From positions 1-37,505 of the IMG/VR virus record IMGVR_UViG_3300036944_001031: a stretch of 37,505 nucleotides of DNA; one strand, given 5' to 3'. This stretch comes from a virus. Within the stretch, counting starts at the first letter, position 1. Each line of letters opens with the position of its first letter. The notes under the pieces are model-generated. The model had not been told where the DNA came from. It ran no database searches and saw only the letters and a list, made by a program, of their open reading frames with translations. Below are positions 16,308 to 23,798 of the stretch, piece by piece. A program made the position numbers and the translations under genes.

Positions 16308-17086
16308 TGCCAAGCTCAGCAACAATTACAGCATTCTATACTTTTTCTGCAAACGCTAAGGCTCGCGCATCACAAGTTAATAATAACTTTGATACATTCA
16401 GGGGTCACATTATTCCTGTTCACGTTTCTACAGTTACTAGCGCAAATAATACTTATGATTTAGGCTCGACGGAATACAGGTGGAGAAATTCCTATTTAGC
16501 CTCTGTCTATTTAGGAACAACAACAACCAGCTTTAACATTTCTCAGGAAACTACAACCGGAGAAATTTTATCTTTGAAAAAAAATGGAACTACTGTGTTT
16601 AATTTTTCATCCGTTGGACAAACAACTTCTGCGAATTATTCACAAATAGGAGTTTCGGCTGTTTTTGGAAGCACGGCTGGAACTCAAGATTTTAACTTTA
16701 CTGCCGGTTCTGCATTATTGTCATATTTTACGATCGCAGCGTTAACTATAAAAACATCTGGACAGCCAGTGGTCCTGAGCGTAGTTCCGTTTGAGGCCAG
16801 TTTATCTTCTGGAAACTCTTTAAGGGCTTTTTCTAATACAACAACTCAATACACTATCGTGTGGGGATTTAGAAGAAATGGTAATGCTATCTGTTGGAAC
16901 TCCAGATCAGCAAATAGTACAAATCCTTTAAGTGACGGATATTTTATAGGAACTGACTTTCCTGACGCGACTACATCTTGTTCTTATGAGTTTGGAGTGC
17001 TTCTAAATGCTGTTCTTTCTGGTGGCGCGATAATGACCGGAAGCATAACTAGATTGTACAAATTTTATGCAAAAGAAACTTTATAA
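16307..17086 (+). CDS. Tail fibre-like protein B, shares N-terminal anchor with protein A
   Basis: A 259-residue protein with GAGG upstream (in the lipoprotein gene). Residues 1-65 (MPSSATITAFYTF...TFRGHIIPV...TYDLG...WRNSY) are a clear paralogue of the N-terminus of the protein at 11477, and the remainder is different: a short stalk with TGEILSLKKNGTTVF and then a beta-rich C-terminal domain with several Cys. Shared anchor plus different tips is the usual pattern for receptor-binding proteins that bind the same tail site. It is the last tail-type gene before the sugar cassette. Confidence 0.6.
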   Translation: MPSSATITAFYTFSANAKARASQVNNNFDTFRGHIIPVHVSTVTSANNTYDLGSTEYRWRNSYLASVYLGTTTTSFNISQETTTGEILSLKKNGTTVFNFSSVGQTTSANYSQIGVSAVFGSTAGTQDFNFTAGSALLSYFTIAALTIKTSGQPVVLSVVPFEASLSSGNSLRAFSNTTTQYTIVWGFRRNGNAICWNSRSANSTNPLSDGYFIGTDFPDATTSCSYEFGVLLNAVLSGGAIMTGSITRLYKFYAKETL

Positions 17087-17089
17087 ATA

Positions 17090-17118
17090 TTGACACTAAA
17101 TAAAAGACGGAATCTAAT
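17090..17118 (+). promoter_or_regulatory. Sigma70-type promoter, leaderless, for the sugar cassette
   Basis: TTGACA (17090-17095, full consensus) and TCTAAT (17113-17118, 5 of 6) are separated by 17 bases. The expected start point, about 6-8 bases after the -10 box, falls at about 17124-17126, on or next to the ATG of the next gene at 17124, which has no ribosome site. The mRNA would therefore be leaderless or nearly so. Confidence 0.75.
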
Positions 17119-17123
17119 TTGCT

Positions 17124-18080
17124 ATGCGCAAAAACTCCCTGTCCTATTTTTTGTATCGCTTTAAATACAGATTCGCTAAAGAATTACGCTTAACAAGACC
17201 CGTGGATATTAGTTTAGAATTAAGTTCTAGATGCAATCAACGCTGCGGTTATTGCTACCATTCAGATCAAGCAAACCTTCCCTTTTCGCTAGGGTTTATG
17301 ACCTACGAAACAGCGGCTTTAATTATTGCGGATGCTGCATTGCTGGGCGTAAATAGTTTAAAGTTTAACTTTAGAGGCGAAGGAACTTTGAACCCAGACT
17401 TTAGTCGGATTCTAAATCTTGCTAAGGATCACGCTAAAGACTCAACTTTCATAGACAGAATTCTAAATTCTAATTTTAAATTCTCTAATGATAATGAAGA
17501 ATTATTTGAAGCACTATGCACACTGACTAAAGTGAAAATTAGTTTTGATTCATTTAATGCCGATGTCATGCACGCGCAAAGAGCTGGGTCGGTTCATTCT
17601 CTAGCCTTAAAAAATATAGATAAATTCTACAATCATCCAAATAGAAAAAATACTAAGATAGTGATCCAAGCGGTTAGGACTAAGCTAAACAAGGACGAAG
17701 ATATTTATGGTATGGCTAAAGCTCGCTGGCCCGATTGTGAAGTTAGCATTCGCGATGCTGTTAGTGGTCGCGTTAACAAGGATGTTTCTTCTTTTGTAGA
17801 TAGAAAAAGAGACTTCTCAAATAGACAGTCATGCATACAGGCATTTGCTAGAATTATTTTCGCATGGAATGGCAACGCTCAGATGTGCTGCCCGGATACC
17901 GGGTCTAATCTAGTGATAGGAAACATCCACGATAAGCCTATCTATGAAATATTTAATTCTGTTAAAGCAAAAAATATTAGAAAATCTTTAAGAGATAAAA
18001 CTGCTTTTAGCATGAGCCCGTGTAATAATTGCTCAAGTTACGAATCTTTCAAAGGATATTCTCACCCCTGGGGGTCATAA
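17124..18080 (+). CDS. Radical SAM / SPASM-domain protein
   Basis: A 318-residue protein. Residues ~37-44 have the radical SAM cluster motif CNQRCGYC (Cx3Cx2C), preceded by a strand ISLELSS. A glycine-rich element FRGEG follows at ~80, where SAM binds. The C-terminal part contains SPASM-type Cys residues: a single Cys ~235, a CC pair ~255, and C-x2-C near 300 (PCNNC), which would bind a second Fe4S4 cluster. Known relatives modify peptides or sugars. It is first in an operon with a cytidylyltransferase-glycosyltransferase fusion, so a sugar or glycan precursor is a plausible substrate. No ribosome site; see the promoter. Confidence 0.8.
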   Translation: MRKNSLSYFLYRFKYRFAKELRLTRPVDISLELSSRCNQRCGYCYHSDQANLPFSLGFMTYETAALIIADAALLGVNSLKFNFRGEGTLNPDFSRILNLAKDHAKDSTFIDRILNSNFKFSNDNEELFEALCTLTKVKISFDSFNADVMHAQRAGSVHSLALKNIDKFYNHPNRKNTKIVIQAVRTKLNKDEDIYGMAKARWPDCEVSIRDAVSGRVNKDVSSFVDRKRDFSNRQSCIQAFARIIFAWNGNAQMCCPDTGSNLVIGNIHDKPIYEIFNSVKAKNIRKSLRDKTAFSMSPCNNCSSYESFKGYSHPWGS

Positions 18081-18262
18081 TGAAATTATTTGAAAAACTA
18101 ATTCTAACCATGGACGAGTTTCAAAAAGATTTAGAAATCATAGATAAGAAAGAATTAGAGGCTGTATACGCCAAGATAGTGTTTCTTGTTTGGGATACAA
18201 AACAGGAATTAAATAAAAGAGAAAAGGCAGCTAACCTAAAAGAATCGACTAAAGATGCCTAG
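18080..18262 (+). CDS. Small hypothetical protein in the sugar cassette
   Basis: A 60-residue protein. The start ATG overlaps the preceding TAA by one base and is preceded by GGGGGTC. The frame is also open upstream, but that part lies inside the radical SAM gene. The sequence is a charged helix (MDEFQKDLEIIDKKELEAVY...KQELNKREKAANLKES). No family recognised. Translational coupling with the radical SAM gene suggests a partner or accessory protein, perhaps a small substrate or docking helper, which is speculative. Its end overlaps the next gene by 8 bases. Confidence 0.55.
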   Translation: MKLFEKLILTMDEFQKDLEIIDKKELEAVYAKIVFLVWDTKQELNKREKAANLKESTKDA

Positions 18263-19586
18263 GGTCGGGATAGTAATTTGCTCTCGGTTAGGGTCATCTA
18301 GATTGCCCAACAAGGCTCATATCCTAATAGAAAATAGGACTGTAATATCTCATCTAGTTCATAATTTAAAAGATCTTGGATTGCCTGTTGTTGTAGCTGT
18401 TCCGCATCACGACTTTCATAAGTTTTCAACAGACGAGTCATTCCCTAGACAACAAAATGTTTTAATTTACCCTAGCGAGTTTGCAGAAGATCCGCTTGCT
18501 AGGACCCATCAAGTAGCTAAGCAATTTGAATTTGATTACGTAGTCCGAATTACTCACGATAAGATTTTTATTGATACCGAAAGTTTAAAAGAGGCTATAA
18601 AAGTGGCGATTAACCAGAAGGCAGAATATTTGTATTGCCCTAATTTAATTGCTGGCAGCGGCTTTGAGGTTATTCAATACAGAGCATTGTCCGAAGCCGC
18701 AACTAGATACGACAATGTTGAATTTATAGGCTACGCTGTAAGAAATGTTTCTAAGAACACGATAGCGTTTAACAAAGATAATAACTACTTAAGTCTAGAT
18801 AACCCGCTATTGCTTTTAGATTACGAAGAAGATCTAAAGCTATTTCAGGTTATTTATTCTCGCTTAGGAGTTAATGCAAACTTTGCCTCGGCGGTTGTTT
18901 ATCTAGCTAAGAATTCACACCTATGCCAAATAAACAGAAAGCCTTTACTCACAATTTACACATGCGCGTACAACTCCCAGGAATTTCTATTAGATGCAAT
19001 TAAGAGCGTATTTAACCAAAGTATATTCGGATCTTGTGAATATATCTTGATCGACGATTGTTCTACAGATGCCACGTTTGAAATCATGGCCTCAGCGCAT
19101 GACCTTACATCTAATTATAAATATATTAGAAATCAAAGAAACATGGGCCTTAGTTCTAGCTCTAATATAGCCCTGGCCAAGGCGCGCGGAAAATATATTA
19201 TTCGTCTGGATTCTGACGACTACTTTTCGCACGAAAATGTTTTAGAAGAGCTATATGAATATGCAGAGCTAACGAGTGCGGAAATGATTTACCCTGATAA
19301 TTATTTTGGTAGCTTTGATATTATTCAGCACGGGAAAGATGCCCACCATGTAGGCGGCGCTTTGTTTAATAAGAATGCACTTAATTTTATAAAGTTTACT
19401 GACGGGCTTCGCGGATACGAAGGTTATGATTTATTCCTTCGCGCAAAGGATAGATTAAAAGTTGGGTATTACGAGAAGCCCTGCTTCTTTTACACGCAAC
19501 GACAAGGAAGTATGTCCTCGACTAATCCTAAAATAAGAAAAAGAATCAAGACCGAAATAGAAACCAGATTAAAAGTTAGGATTTAA
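18255..19586 (+). CDS. Cytidylyltransferase-glycosyltransferase (GT2) fusion
   Basis: A 443-residue two-domain protein. Residues ~1-225 are a CTP-transferase fold (SpsF/NeuA/KdsB type, PF02348): VGIVICSRLGSSRLPNK with the nucleotide-binding R-x-GSSRLP-x-K element, then YVVRITHDK and later strands. Residues ~230-443 are a GT-A, family 2 glycosyltransferase: LTIYTCAYNSQEFLLDAI, LIDDCSTD and the metal-binding RLDSDDYF. Known cytidylyltransferases activate a sugar as CMP- or CDP-sugar; GT2 enzymes transfer a sugar. The fusion suggests that one polypeptide activates a sugar and transfers it. Operon partner: a DAHP-synthase-like enzyme. Confidence 0.8.
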   Translation: MPRVGIVICSRLGSSRLPNKAHILIENRTVISHLVHNLKDLGLPVVVAVPHHDFHKFSTDESFPRQQNVLIYPSEFAEDPLARTHQVAKQFEFDYVVRITHDKIFIDTESLKEAIKVAINQKAEYLYCPNLIAGSGFEVIQYRALSEAATRYDNVEFIGYAVRNVSKNTIAFNKDNNYLSLDNPLLLLDYEEDLKLFQVIYSRLGVNANFASAVVYLAKNSHLCQINRKPLLTIYTCAYNSQEFLLDAIKSVFNQSIFGSCEYILIDDCSTDATFEIMASAHDLTSNYKYIRNQRNMGLSSSSNIALAKARGKYIIRLDSDDYFSHENVLEELYEYAELTSAEMIYPDNYFGSFDIIQHGKDAHHVGGALFNKNALNFIKFTDGLRGYEGYDLFLRAKDRLKVGYYEKPCFFYTQRQGSMSSTNPKIRKRIKTEIETRLKVRI

Positions 19587-19587
19587 A

Positions 19588-19974
19588 ATGTCTAGAAAAC
19601 AAGAAGGCATAGATATAATAAAACTAATGACCTTCGGCTCGCATAAGGGTTGGAATGAGTTTCTAGATAAGTGCTACAAGAATAATAATATCAACGAGCT
19701 GGCTAGGGTTAAATATCAAATATCTGTAGGGATGACTGACCTTGCTAAGACTAATCTAAACACAGAAGAAATTAACGTGCAGTTTGTTCGCTGGGTAAGA
19801 TCTCTAGAAATAACAGCTAGGAAGATAATTAAAAAAATGTATCCTATGCCGACCGATTCTATATCTAGAGACGAGTTGGCTTTAATAAACAGAGATGATC
19901 AAAAGAAAATACAAAAAGCTAAAAGGGCCAGGGACGCGGCGTTAGCTGAATTTTTACGCAAGAGCTCTTTCTAA
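19588..19974 (+). CDS. Hypothetical helical protein in the sugar cassette
   Basis: A 128-residue soluble helical protein, basic (IRKIIKKMYPMPTD-like and DDQKKIQKAKRARDAALAEF segments), starting one base after the preceding stop with AGGATT as a weak ribosome site. No family recognised. It lies between the cytidylyltransferase-glycosyltransferase and the DAHP-synthase-like gene and is co-transcribed with them, so it may be a cassette-specific component; nothing in the sequence shows what it does. Confidence 0.6.
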   Translation: MSRKQEGIDIIKLMTFGSHKGWNEFLDKCYKNNNINELARVKYQISVGMTDLAKTNLNTEEINVQFVRWVRSLEITARKIIKKMYPMPTDSISRDELALINRDDQKKIQKAKRARDAALAEFLRKSSF

Positions 19975-20005
19975 GATGGGAAGAATCGGCCTAAGGAAAA
20001 AGATA

Positions 20006-20824
20006 ATGGAGATATTCGCAGATAAAAGAAGATTTGGGCCTATGCCTAAGTATGAATTAGTTAAAGCCTATGAACCAAAAGATAGTCAATTTGTGCTTAT
20101 TTCTGGTAGTTGCTCGGTTGAGTCGCCGGAGCAGGTCGAGGAGATAGCTCGAATAGTTGCTAAACTGGGCGCTACGCACTTAAGAGGCGGGGTGTTTAGA
20201 GCCGGAACCTATCCAGGTATGAACCTAGGATGGGTTGATACGACCCTAATTAGGGCCTATAGAGAAGCTGCGGTTTCGAATGGTTTAAAAAATATCATTG
20301 AGGTTTTAGAATACTCACCTAAAAGTTTTGATTTGATCGCTGATAATTGCGATGTGTTTCAGGTCGGAGCTAGATCGCAACAAAACTATTCCTTACTTAA
20401 AGCGCTAGGCCAATATGATAAACCTGTTTTCTTAAAAAGAAATACCGGGTGCACAGTCGACGAATGGCTAGGCAGCGCAGAGCATTTGTTAAAGGGCGGG
20501 GTTAAAGAATTATACTTAATTGAGCGCGGATCTAGCACATTCCATAATGATGTGCGTTGGACCCCATGCCTGCACACAATACCTTCCGTAAAATCTATCT
20601 GTAAAATTCCTGTCATCATGGACGCTTCCCACGGGTCAGGGAGAAGAGATTTAGTAGAGGCCCTGACTTTAGCCGGGGTTGCGGCTGGTGCCGGTGGCGT
20701 CCTTGTAGAGTGCCATAAAGACCCGGACAAAAGCATGAGCGATAGTGAGCAAGCCGTTAGTCCAGAAACTCTTGAGTCGATAATTAAAAAAATAAATAAA
20801 ATAAGGAAGGTCTTAAATGATTAA
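20006..20824 (+). CDS. DAHP/KDO8P synthase-like (ulosonic acid synthase) enzyme
   Basis: A 272-residue TIM-barrel type enzyme. I chose ATG 20006, with AAGGA 8 bases upstream; the frame opens at 19976, but without a good ribosome site. Key elements fit DAHP synthase type I-beta: GSCSVESPEQ (~34), HLRGGVFRAGTYP (~62), VFQVGARSQQNYSLLKALG (~118), FLKRNTG..TVDEWL, and DASHGSGRRDLVEAL (metal/phosphate site), then VECHKDPDKSMSD. In classical DAHP synthases the position after GG(A)F is KPRTSPY, which binds erythrose-4-phosphate; here it is RAGTYPG, so the aldehyde substrate probably differs. Known reaction type: PEP plus an aldose phosphate gives a 3-deoxy-ulosonate phosphate. A host-like metabolic gene in a phage. 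Confidence 0.75.
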   Translation: MEIFADKRRFGPMPKYELVKAYEPKDSQFVLISGSCSVESPEQVEEIARIVAKLGATHLRGGVFRAGTYPGMNLGWVDTTLIRAYREAAVSNGLKNIIEVLEYSPKSFDLIADNCDVFQVGARSQQNYSLLKALGQYDKPVFLKRNTGCTVDEWLGSAEHLLKGGVKELYLIERGSSTFHNDVRWTPCLHTIPSVKSICKIPVIMDASHGSGRRDLVEALTLAGVAAGAGGVLVECHKDPDKSMSDSEQAVSPETLESIIKKINKIRKVLND

Positions 20825-22133
20825 ATGCCCCAACTGCCAGGAAGATCACTGGGAAAACATAGACAATTACAGATTTAAAGATGTCGATAAAAAAGGCAAA
20901 GAAATCAATATGTGTCTATGCACGAATTGCGGAATGGTTAGCTATCCGGACCGGATCAAAGATAAAGAAAAAATGCTAGAGCATTACCGGAAGGACTACC
21001 GCCCGGCTCCTACGATTCAGAATTCTTTTACAGGTCAGAGAAAAAATGGGTTTCATTACCATTTCTTGAAAGATCTATTTGATAAGTGGACTAAAGAAGA
21101 AAAAACAAACCCTGTTATTTGCGACGTTGGTTGTGCTTTTGGAATGAGCCTCTCTATGTTCAAACAATTCTTTCCTGAGGCAGATCTTAACGGAACCGAG
21201 TTAACACAGACAATGCGAAACGTTGCCTTTCATGAATTTGGATTCAGGCTTACTGAAGAAATCGACGAGAGCAAAAAATATGATTTAATTATGTCGTATA
21301 AAGTTCTAGAGCACATGATAGACCCTCTCGAAGAGCTGCATAAATATGCAAGATTGTTAAAAGAAGACGGTCGTCTTTATATTTCTGTTCCTACGTGGTT
21401 TAACACAATGTCTAATTTTGGCTTAGAAGGTTTTGATCTAGAATATTATTACGACCCTAATCATGTAAACGTATGGACTTTAGAAATGTTTGAAAGTCTT
21501 TTGCTTCGCGCAGGTTTAAAGATAATTAAAAAAGATCACCTAACTTATGGTGATACATATTTATGCGAGTATTCAGAAAAGCACAAGTCTGAGGCTGTTT
21601 TTAAAGAAGATTATTTCGACATGAAGGCAAAACTTGAAAAAATAAAAAAAGCCTTTGAACTATACACCGACTATAAATTTGAAGAAGCAACTAAACTTTG
21701 GCCGAATTACCCAGCGGCCTGGATCTCTAAATTAGAAATGAATAGAAAAATTATAGGTGAAAAAGGCTATGAGTATTTTAAAGACAATTACATCAAGCCA
21801 TTTATCAAGGCTTGCACTAATGGAATAGAGCCTTGGATCGTAGCCACGGACTACGCTATGCGATCTCGTCAATGGGAAGACGCACTAAGGTGCGTAGACG
21901 TAGCCATGAAGATAAGACCTAACAACCCTATTTCTTTAAATCATTTAATTAAGATCTATAAAGAACAGGGTGCTAGAGAAAAAGACGAGCAAAAAAAACA
22001 AGAACTTTTTACATTGGCTAAAGAGGCCGCGATTGTTCTTCATAATTCTTCTGCGGAAAATAGAACAGAAGCCGTTAACGAGTTGTATTTCATAAGTTCT
22101 TTATTGCCAATACCGGAGGTTAAAAATGCCTAG
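20817..22133 (+). CDS. Zinc-binding SAM methyltransferase with C-terminal TPR-like region
   Basis: A 438-residue protein whose start overlaps the previous stop by 8 bases. Residues ~4-40 have two CxxC pairs (CPNC and CTNC), a putative zinc-binding N-domain as in sugar C-methyltransferases of the NovU/TylCIII type. Residues ~100-240 form a class I methyltransferase with motif I ICDVGCAFGMSLSMF and an L..GTELTQTM stretch, then a YKVLEHMIDPLEEL element. Residues ~270-430 are helical repeats (TPR-like; WEDALRCVDVAMKIRPNNP). It could methylate the sugar made by this cassette, or an attached glycan. No membrane segment. Confidence 0.75.
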   Translation: MIKCPNCQEDHWENIDNYRFKDVDKKGKEINMCLCTNCGMVSYPDRIKDKEKMLEHYRKDYRPAPTIQNSFTGQRKNGFHYHFLKDLFDKWTKEEKTNPVICDVGCAFGMSLSMFKQFFPEADLNGTELTQTMRNVAFHEFGFRLTEEIDESKKYDLIMSYKVLEHMIDPLEELHKYARLLKEDGRLYISVPTWFNTMSNFGLEGFDLEYYYDPNHVNVWTLEMFESLLLRAGLKIIKKDHLTYGDTYLCEYSEKHKSEAVFKEDYFDMKAKLEKIKKAFELYTDYKFEEATKLWPNYPAAWISKLEMNRKIIGEKGYEYFKDNYIKPFIKACTNGIEPWIVATDYAMRSRQWEDALRCVDVAMKIRPNNPISLNHLIKIYKEQGAREKDEQKKQELFTLAKEAAIVLHNSSAENRTEAVNELYFISSLLPIPEVKNA

Positions 22134-22491
22134 CTTTTCCAAATCATCTCAAGCAAAACTAGCTACTTGCCACCCAGACTTACAGAGATTGTTTAACGAA
22201 GTAATTAAGCATGTAGACTGCACAATTATTTGTGGCCATCGCGGAGAGAAAGAACAGAACGAAGCATTCGAAAATGGCTTTAGCACGTTGAAGTTTCCTA
22301 ATTCAAAACATAACGGGTCCCCGTCGCAGGCTGTCGACTGCCTGCCATATCCGATCAAATGGAATGCCAGCGAGTCACATCATTTATTTGCTGGGTTCGT
22401 TATGGGCGTAGCGTCACAAATGGGAATTAAAATTGAGTGGGGCGGAAATTGGTCATCGTTTGAAGATAGGCCACATTTTCAACTAAAGTAG
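22126..22491 (+). CDS. Endolysin, M15-type L-alanyl-D-glutamate peptidase
   Basis: A 121-residue protein starting 7 bases inside the end of the previous gene. It has the VanY-type signature: ICGHRGEKEQNEAF, SKHNGSPSQAVDCLPY (His and Asp zinc ligands) and the C-terminal RPHFQLK. This family cuts peptidoglycan cross-links (L-Ala-D-Glu). No signal peptide, so export depends on a holin. It lies after the sugar cassette, about 7.5 kb from the small membrane lysis genes, an unusual separation. No terminator is seen after it. Confidence 0.85.
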   Translation: MPSFSKSSQAKLATCHPDLQRLFNEVIKHVDCTIICGHRGEKEQNEAFENGFSTLKFPNSKHNGSPSQAVDCLPYPIKWNASESHHLFAGFVMGVASQMGIKIEWGGNWSSFEDRPHFQLK

Positions 22492-22530
22492 TCTAGTTAA
22501 TATTATAGTATACTAAATTTAAAAAAAATG

Positions 22531-22552
22531 ACCCATCATTTAAAGGATGGGT
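22531..22552 (+). promoter_or_regulatory. Hairpin over the start of the phosphoesterase gene
   Basis: ACCCATC (22531-22537) and GATGGGT (22546-22552) form a 7-base-pair stem with an 8-base loop ATTTAAAG. The 3' arm contains the ATG at 22547, and the loop holds AAAGG, the only ribosome-site-like sequence. It may lower translation of the phosphoesterase gene. There is no poly-T after it, so it is not a good terminator. A short palindrome, TAGTATACTA, lies just upstream (22507-22516). Confidence 0.5.
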
Positions 22553-23308
22553 TTAAAATTGGCCTTGTTAATACCAGATTGCCACATCCCTTATCAGAAT
22601 AAAAAAGCATATAACCTAATGATAAAAATAGCGAAGGACCTATGTCCGGACGAAGTTGTTATTTTAGGGGACTATGCGGATTTTTATTCCGTTTCTTCGC
22701 ACGCTAAAGATCCGCGCGTTGTTAATATTTTAATCGACGAAGTGGCAGAGGTTAATAAAAAGCTAGACGAATTAGACGAAAAATTCCCTAATGCTAAAAA
22801 AATATATCTAGAAGGCAATCACGAAAACAGACTAGAAAGATATTTAGTTGATCGGGCTCCGGCTTTGTTCGGAGTGACTGAAACTAGATTCCTATTCGAT
22901 ATCGACAAGCGCCCTAACTGGCGGTTTATTCCCTATGGCCCTAGACAAAAGCATTCTGTTTTAGGCTCCTATCTTTACGCAAAGCACACTCCGCTAGCAA
23001 ACTCGGCAAAGGCTACGGTCACAAAGGCCCTGTGCTCGCTAGTTTATGGGCACATTCATTCAATGGAAGAAAATCATATCGTAGGCATGGAAGGAACAAA
23101 CCATGTGGCATTTAGCGTAGGGTGGCTAGGCGACAAGAATCAGGACCTAGTTTTTAGCTATGTAAAGAATCATCATCAATGGCAGCTTGGCTTTGGGCTA
23201 GTTTACGTGAACGATAAAACAAAATGCTTTTATCACCAAAAAATTCACATCTTAGAAAGCGACGATAAATATTCCTGCGTCGTGAATGGGAAATACTATG
23301 AAACTTAA
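22547..23308 (+). CDS. Metallophosphoesterase (calcineurin-like)
   Basis: A 253-residue protein with all main metal-site motifs of the calcineurin-like family: LIPDCHIPY (DxH), LGDYADFYS (GDxxD), LEGNHENRLERYL (GNH[D/E]) and YGHIHSME (GHxH), in that order. It may act on nucleotides, phosphoproteins or nucleic acid; the substrate is not deducible. The start at 22547 is inside a hairpin. It overlaps the next small gene by 11 bases. Confidence 0.85.
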   Translation: MGLKLALLIPDCHIPYQNKKAYNLMIKIAKDLCPDEVVILGDYADFYSVSSHAKDPRVVNILIDEVAEVNKKLDELDEKFPNAKKIYLEGNHENRLERYLVDRAPALFGVTETRFLFDIDKRPNWRFIPYGPRQKHSVLGSYLYAKHTPLANSAKATVTKALCSLVYGHIHSMEENHIVGMEGTNHVAFSVGWLGDKNQDLVFSYVKNHHQWQLGFGLVYVNDKTKCFYHQKIHILESDDKYSCVVNGKYYET

Positions 23309-23579
23309 AGTATTTGGAGACGTGGTTCCCGTTGTCGTAAAAGATAATCTAGAAAATATGGGCGAGTATCATGTGCAGGAAAAAGTGATATTTATAAAAG
23401 CAGGTCTTTCTAAAGAGGAATATAACTGCACTCTGATTCATGAAATGTTCGAGGCCGTCTACGCTCGATGTTCTTTTTATCAGGGATTAAACAACGAGAT
23501 AAAAGAAATCTTTATCGACTGCCTATCTAAAGCGGTTGCAGAAAATTTTGATTTAAAATTAAAGTCTAAATCTAAATAA
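23298..23579 (+). CDS. Small protein with HExxE motif, possible metallopeptidase-like
   Basis: A 93-residue protein; I chose ATG 23298 (an upstream ATG at 23286 is in the same frame but lacks a ribosome site). It contains TLIHEMFEAVYAR (~46-58), which resembles the metal-binding helix of small phage HExxH/HExxE proteins (ImmA/IrrE-like shape). If it is a peptidase, the third ligand is not obvious. It is the last plus-strand gene before the converging minus-strand operon; no clear terminator hairpin separates them. Confidence 0.6.
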   Translation: MKLKVFGDVVPVVVKDNLENMGEYHVQEKVIFIKAGLSKEEYNCTLIHEMFEAVYARCSFYQGLNNEIKEIFIDCLSKAVAENFDLKLKSKSK

Positions 23580-23798
23580 TTATTTTACTATTTTTAGAGT
23601 AGGATTGTTTCCAAATTCTCCATTTATCAACTTATGAATAAATAGGTCTAGTGATTTATTCATGAATGTCATCTGAGTGACAACTCCGTTTCCCTGGATA
23701 TCGCACTTTCCTTCTTCTGATATAGATATTAGTAAAAACGCCTGAGAGTTTTCGTTTAATTTAATCACAGCATTTAGAGCTTCTTCTTTTATTTTCAT
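23580..23798 (-). CDS. Hypothetical small protein, last gene of the minus operon
   Basis: A 72-residue protein at the 3' end of the minus-strand operon; its stop lies one base from the stop of the plus-strand neighbour. The start overlaps the preceding gene's stop (ATGA). It has a short helix then beta-like segments (AFLLISISEEGKCDIQGNG). No known family. No terminator hairpin is visible between the convergent genes. Confidence 0.6.
   Translation of the reverse strand: MKIKEEALNAVIKLNENSQAFLLISISEEGKCDIQGNGVVTQMTFMNKSLDLFIHKLINGEFGNNPTLKIVK

Noticed and set aside
22507-22516. Palindrome TAGTATACTA as a promoter before the phosphoesterase
   Set aside because: TATAGT/TATACT boxes are present but no -35 box lies at 16-18 bases.
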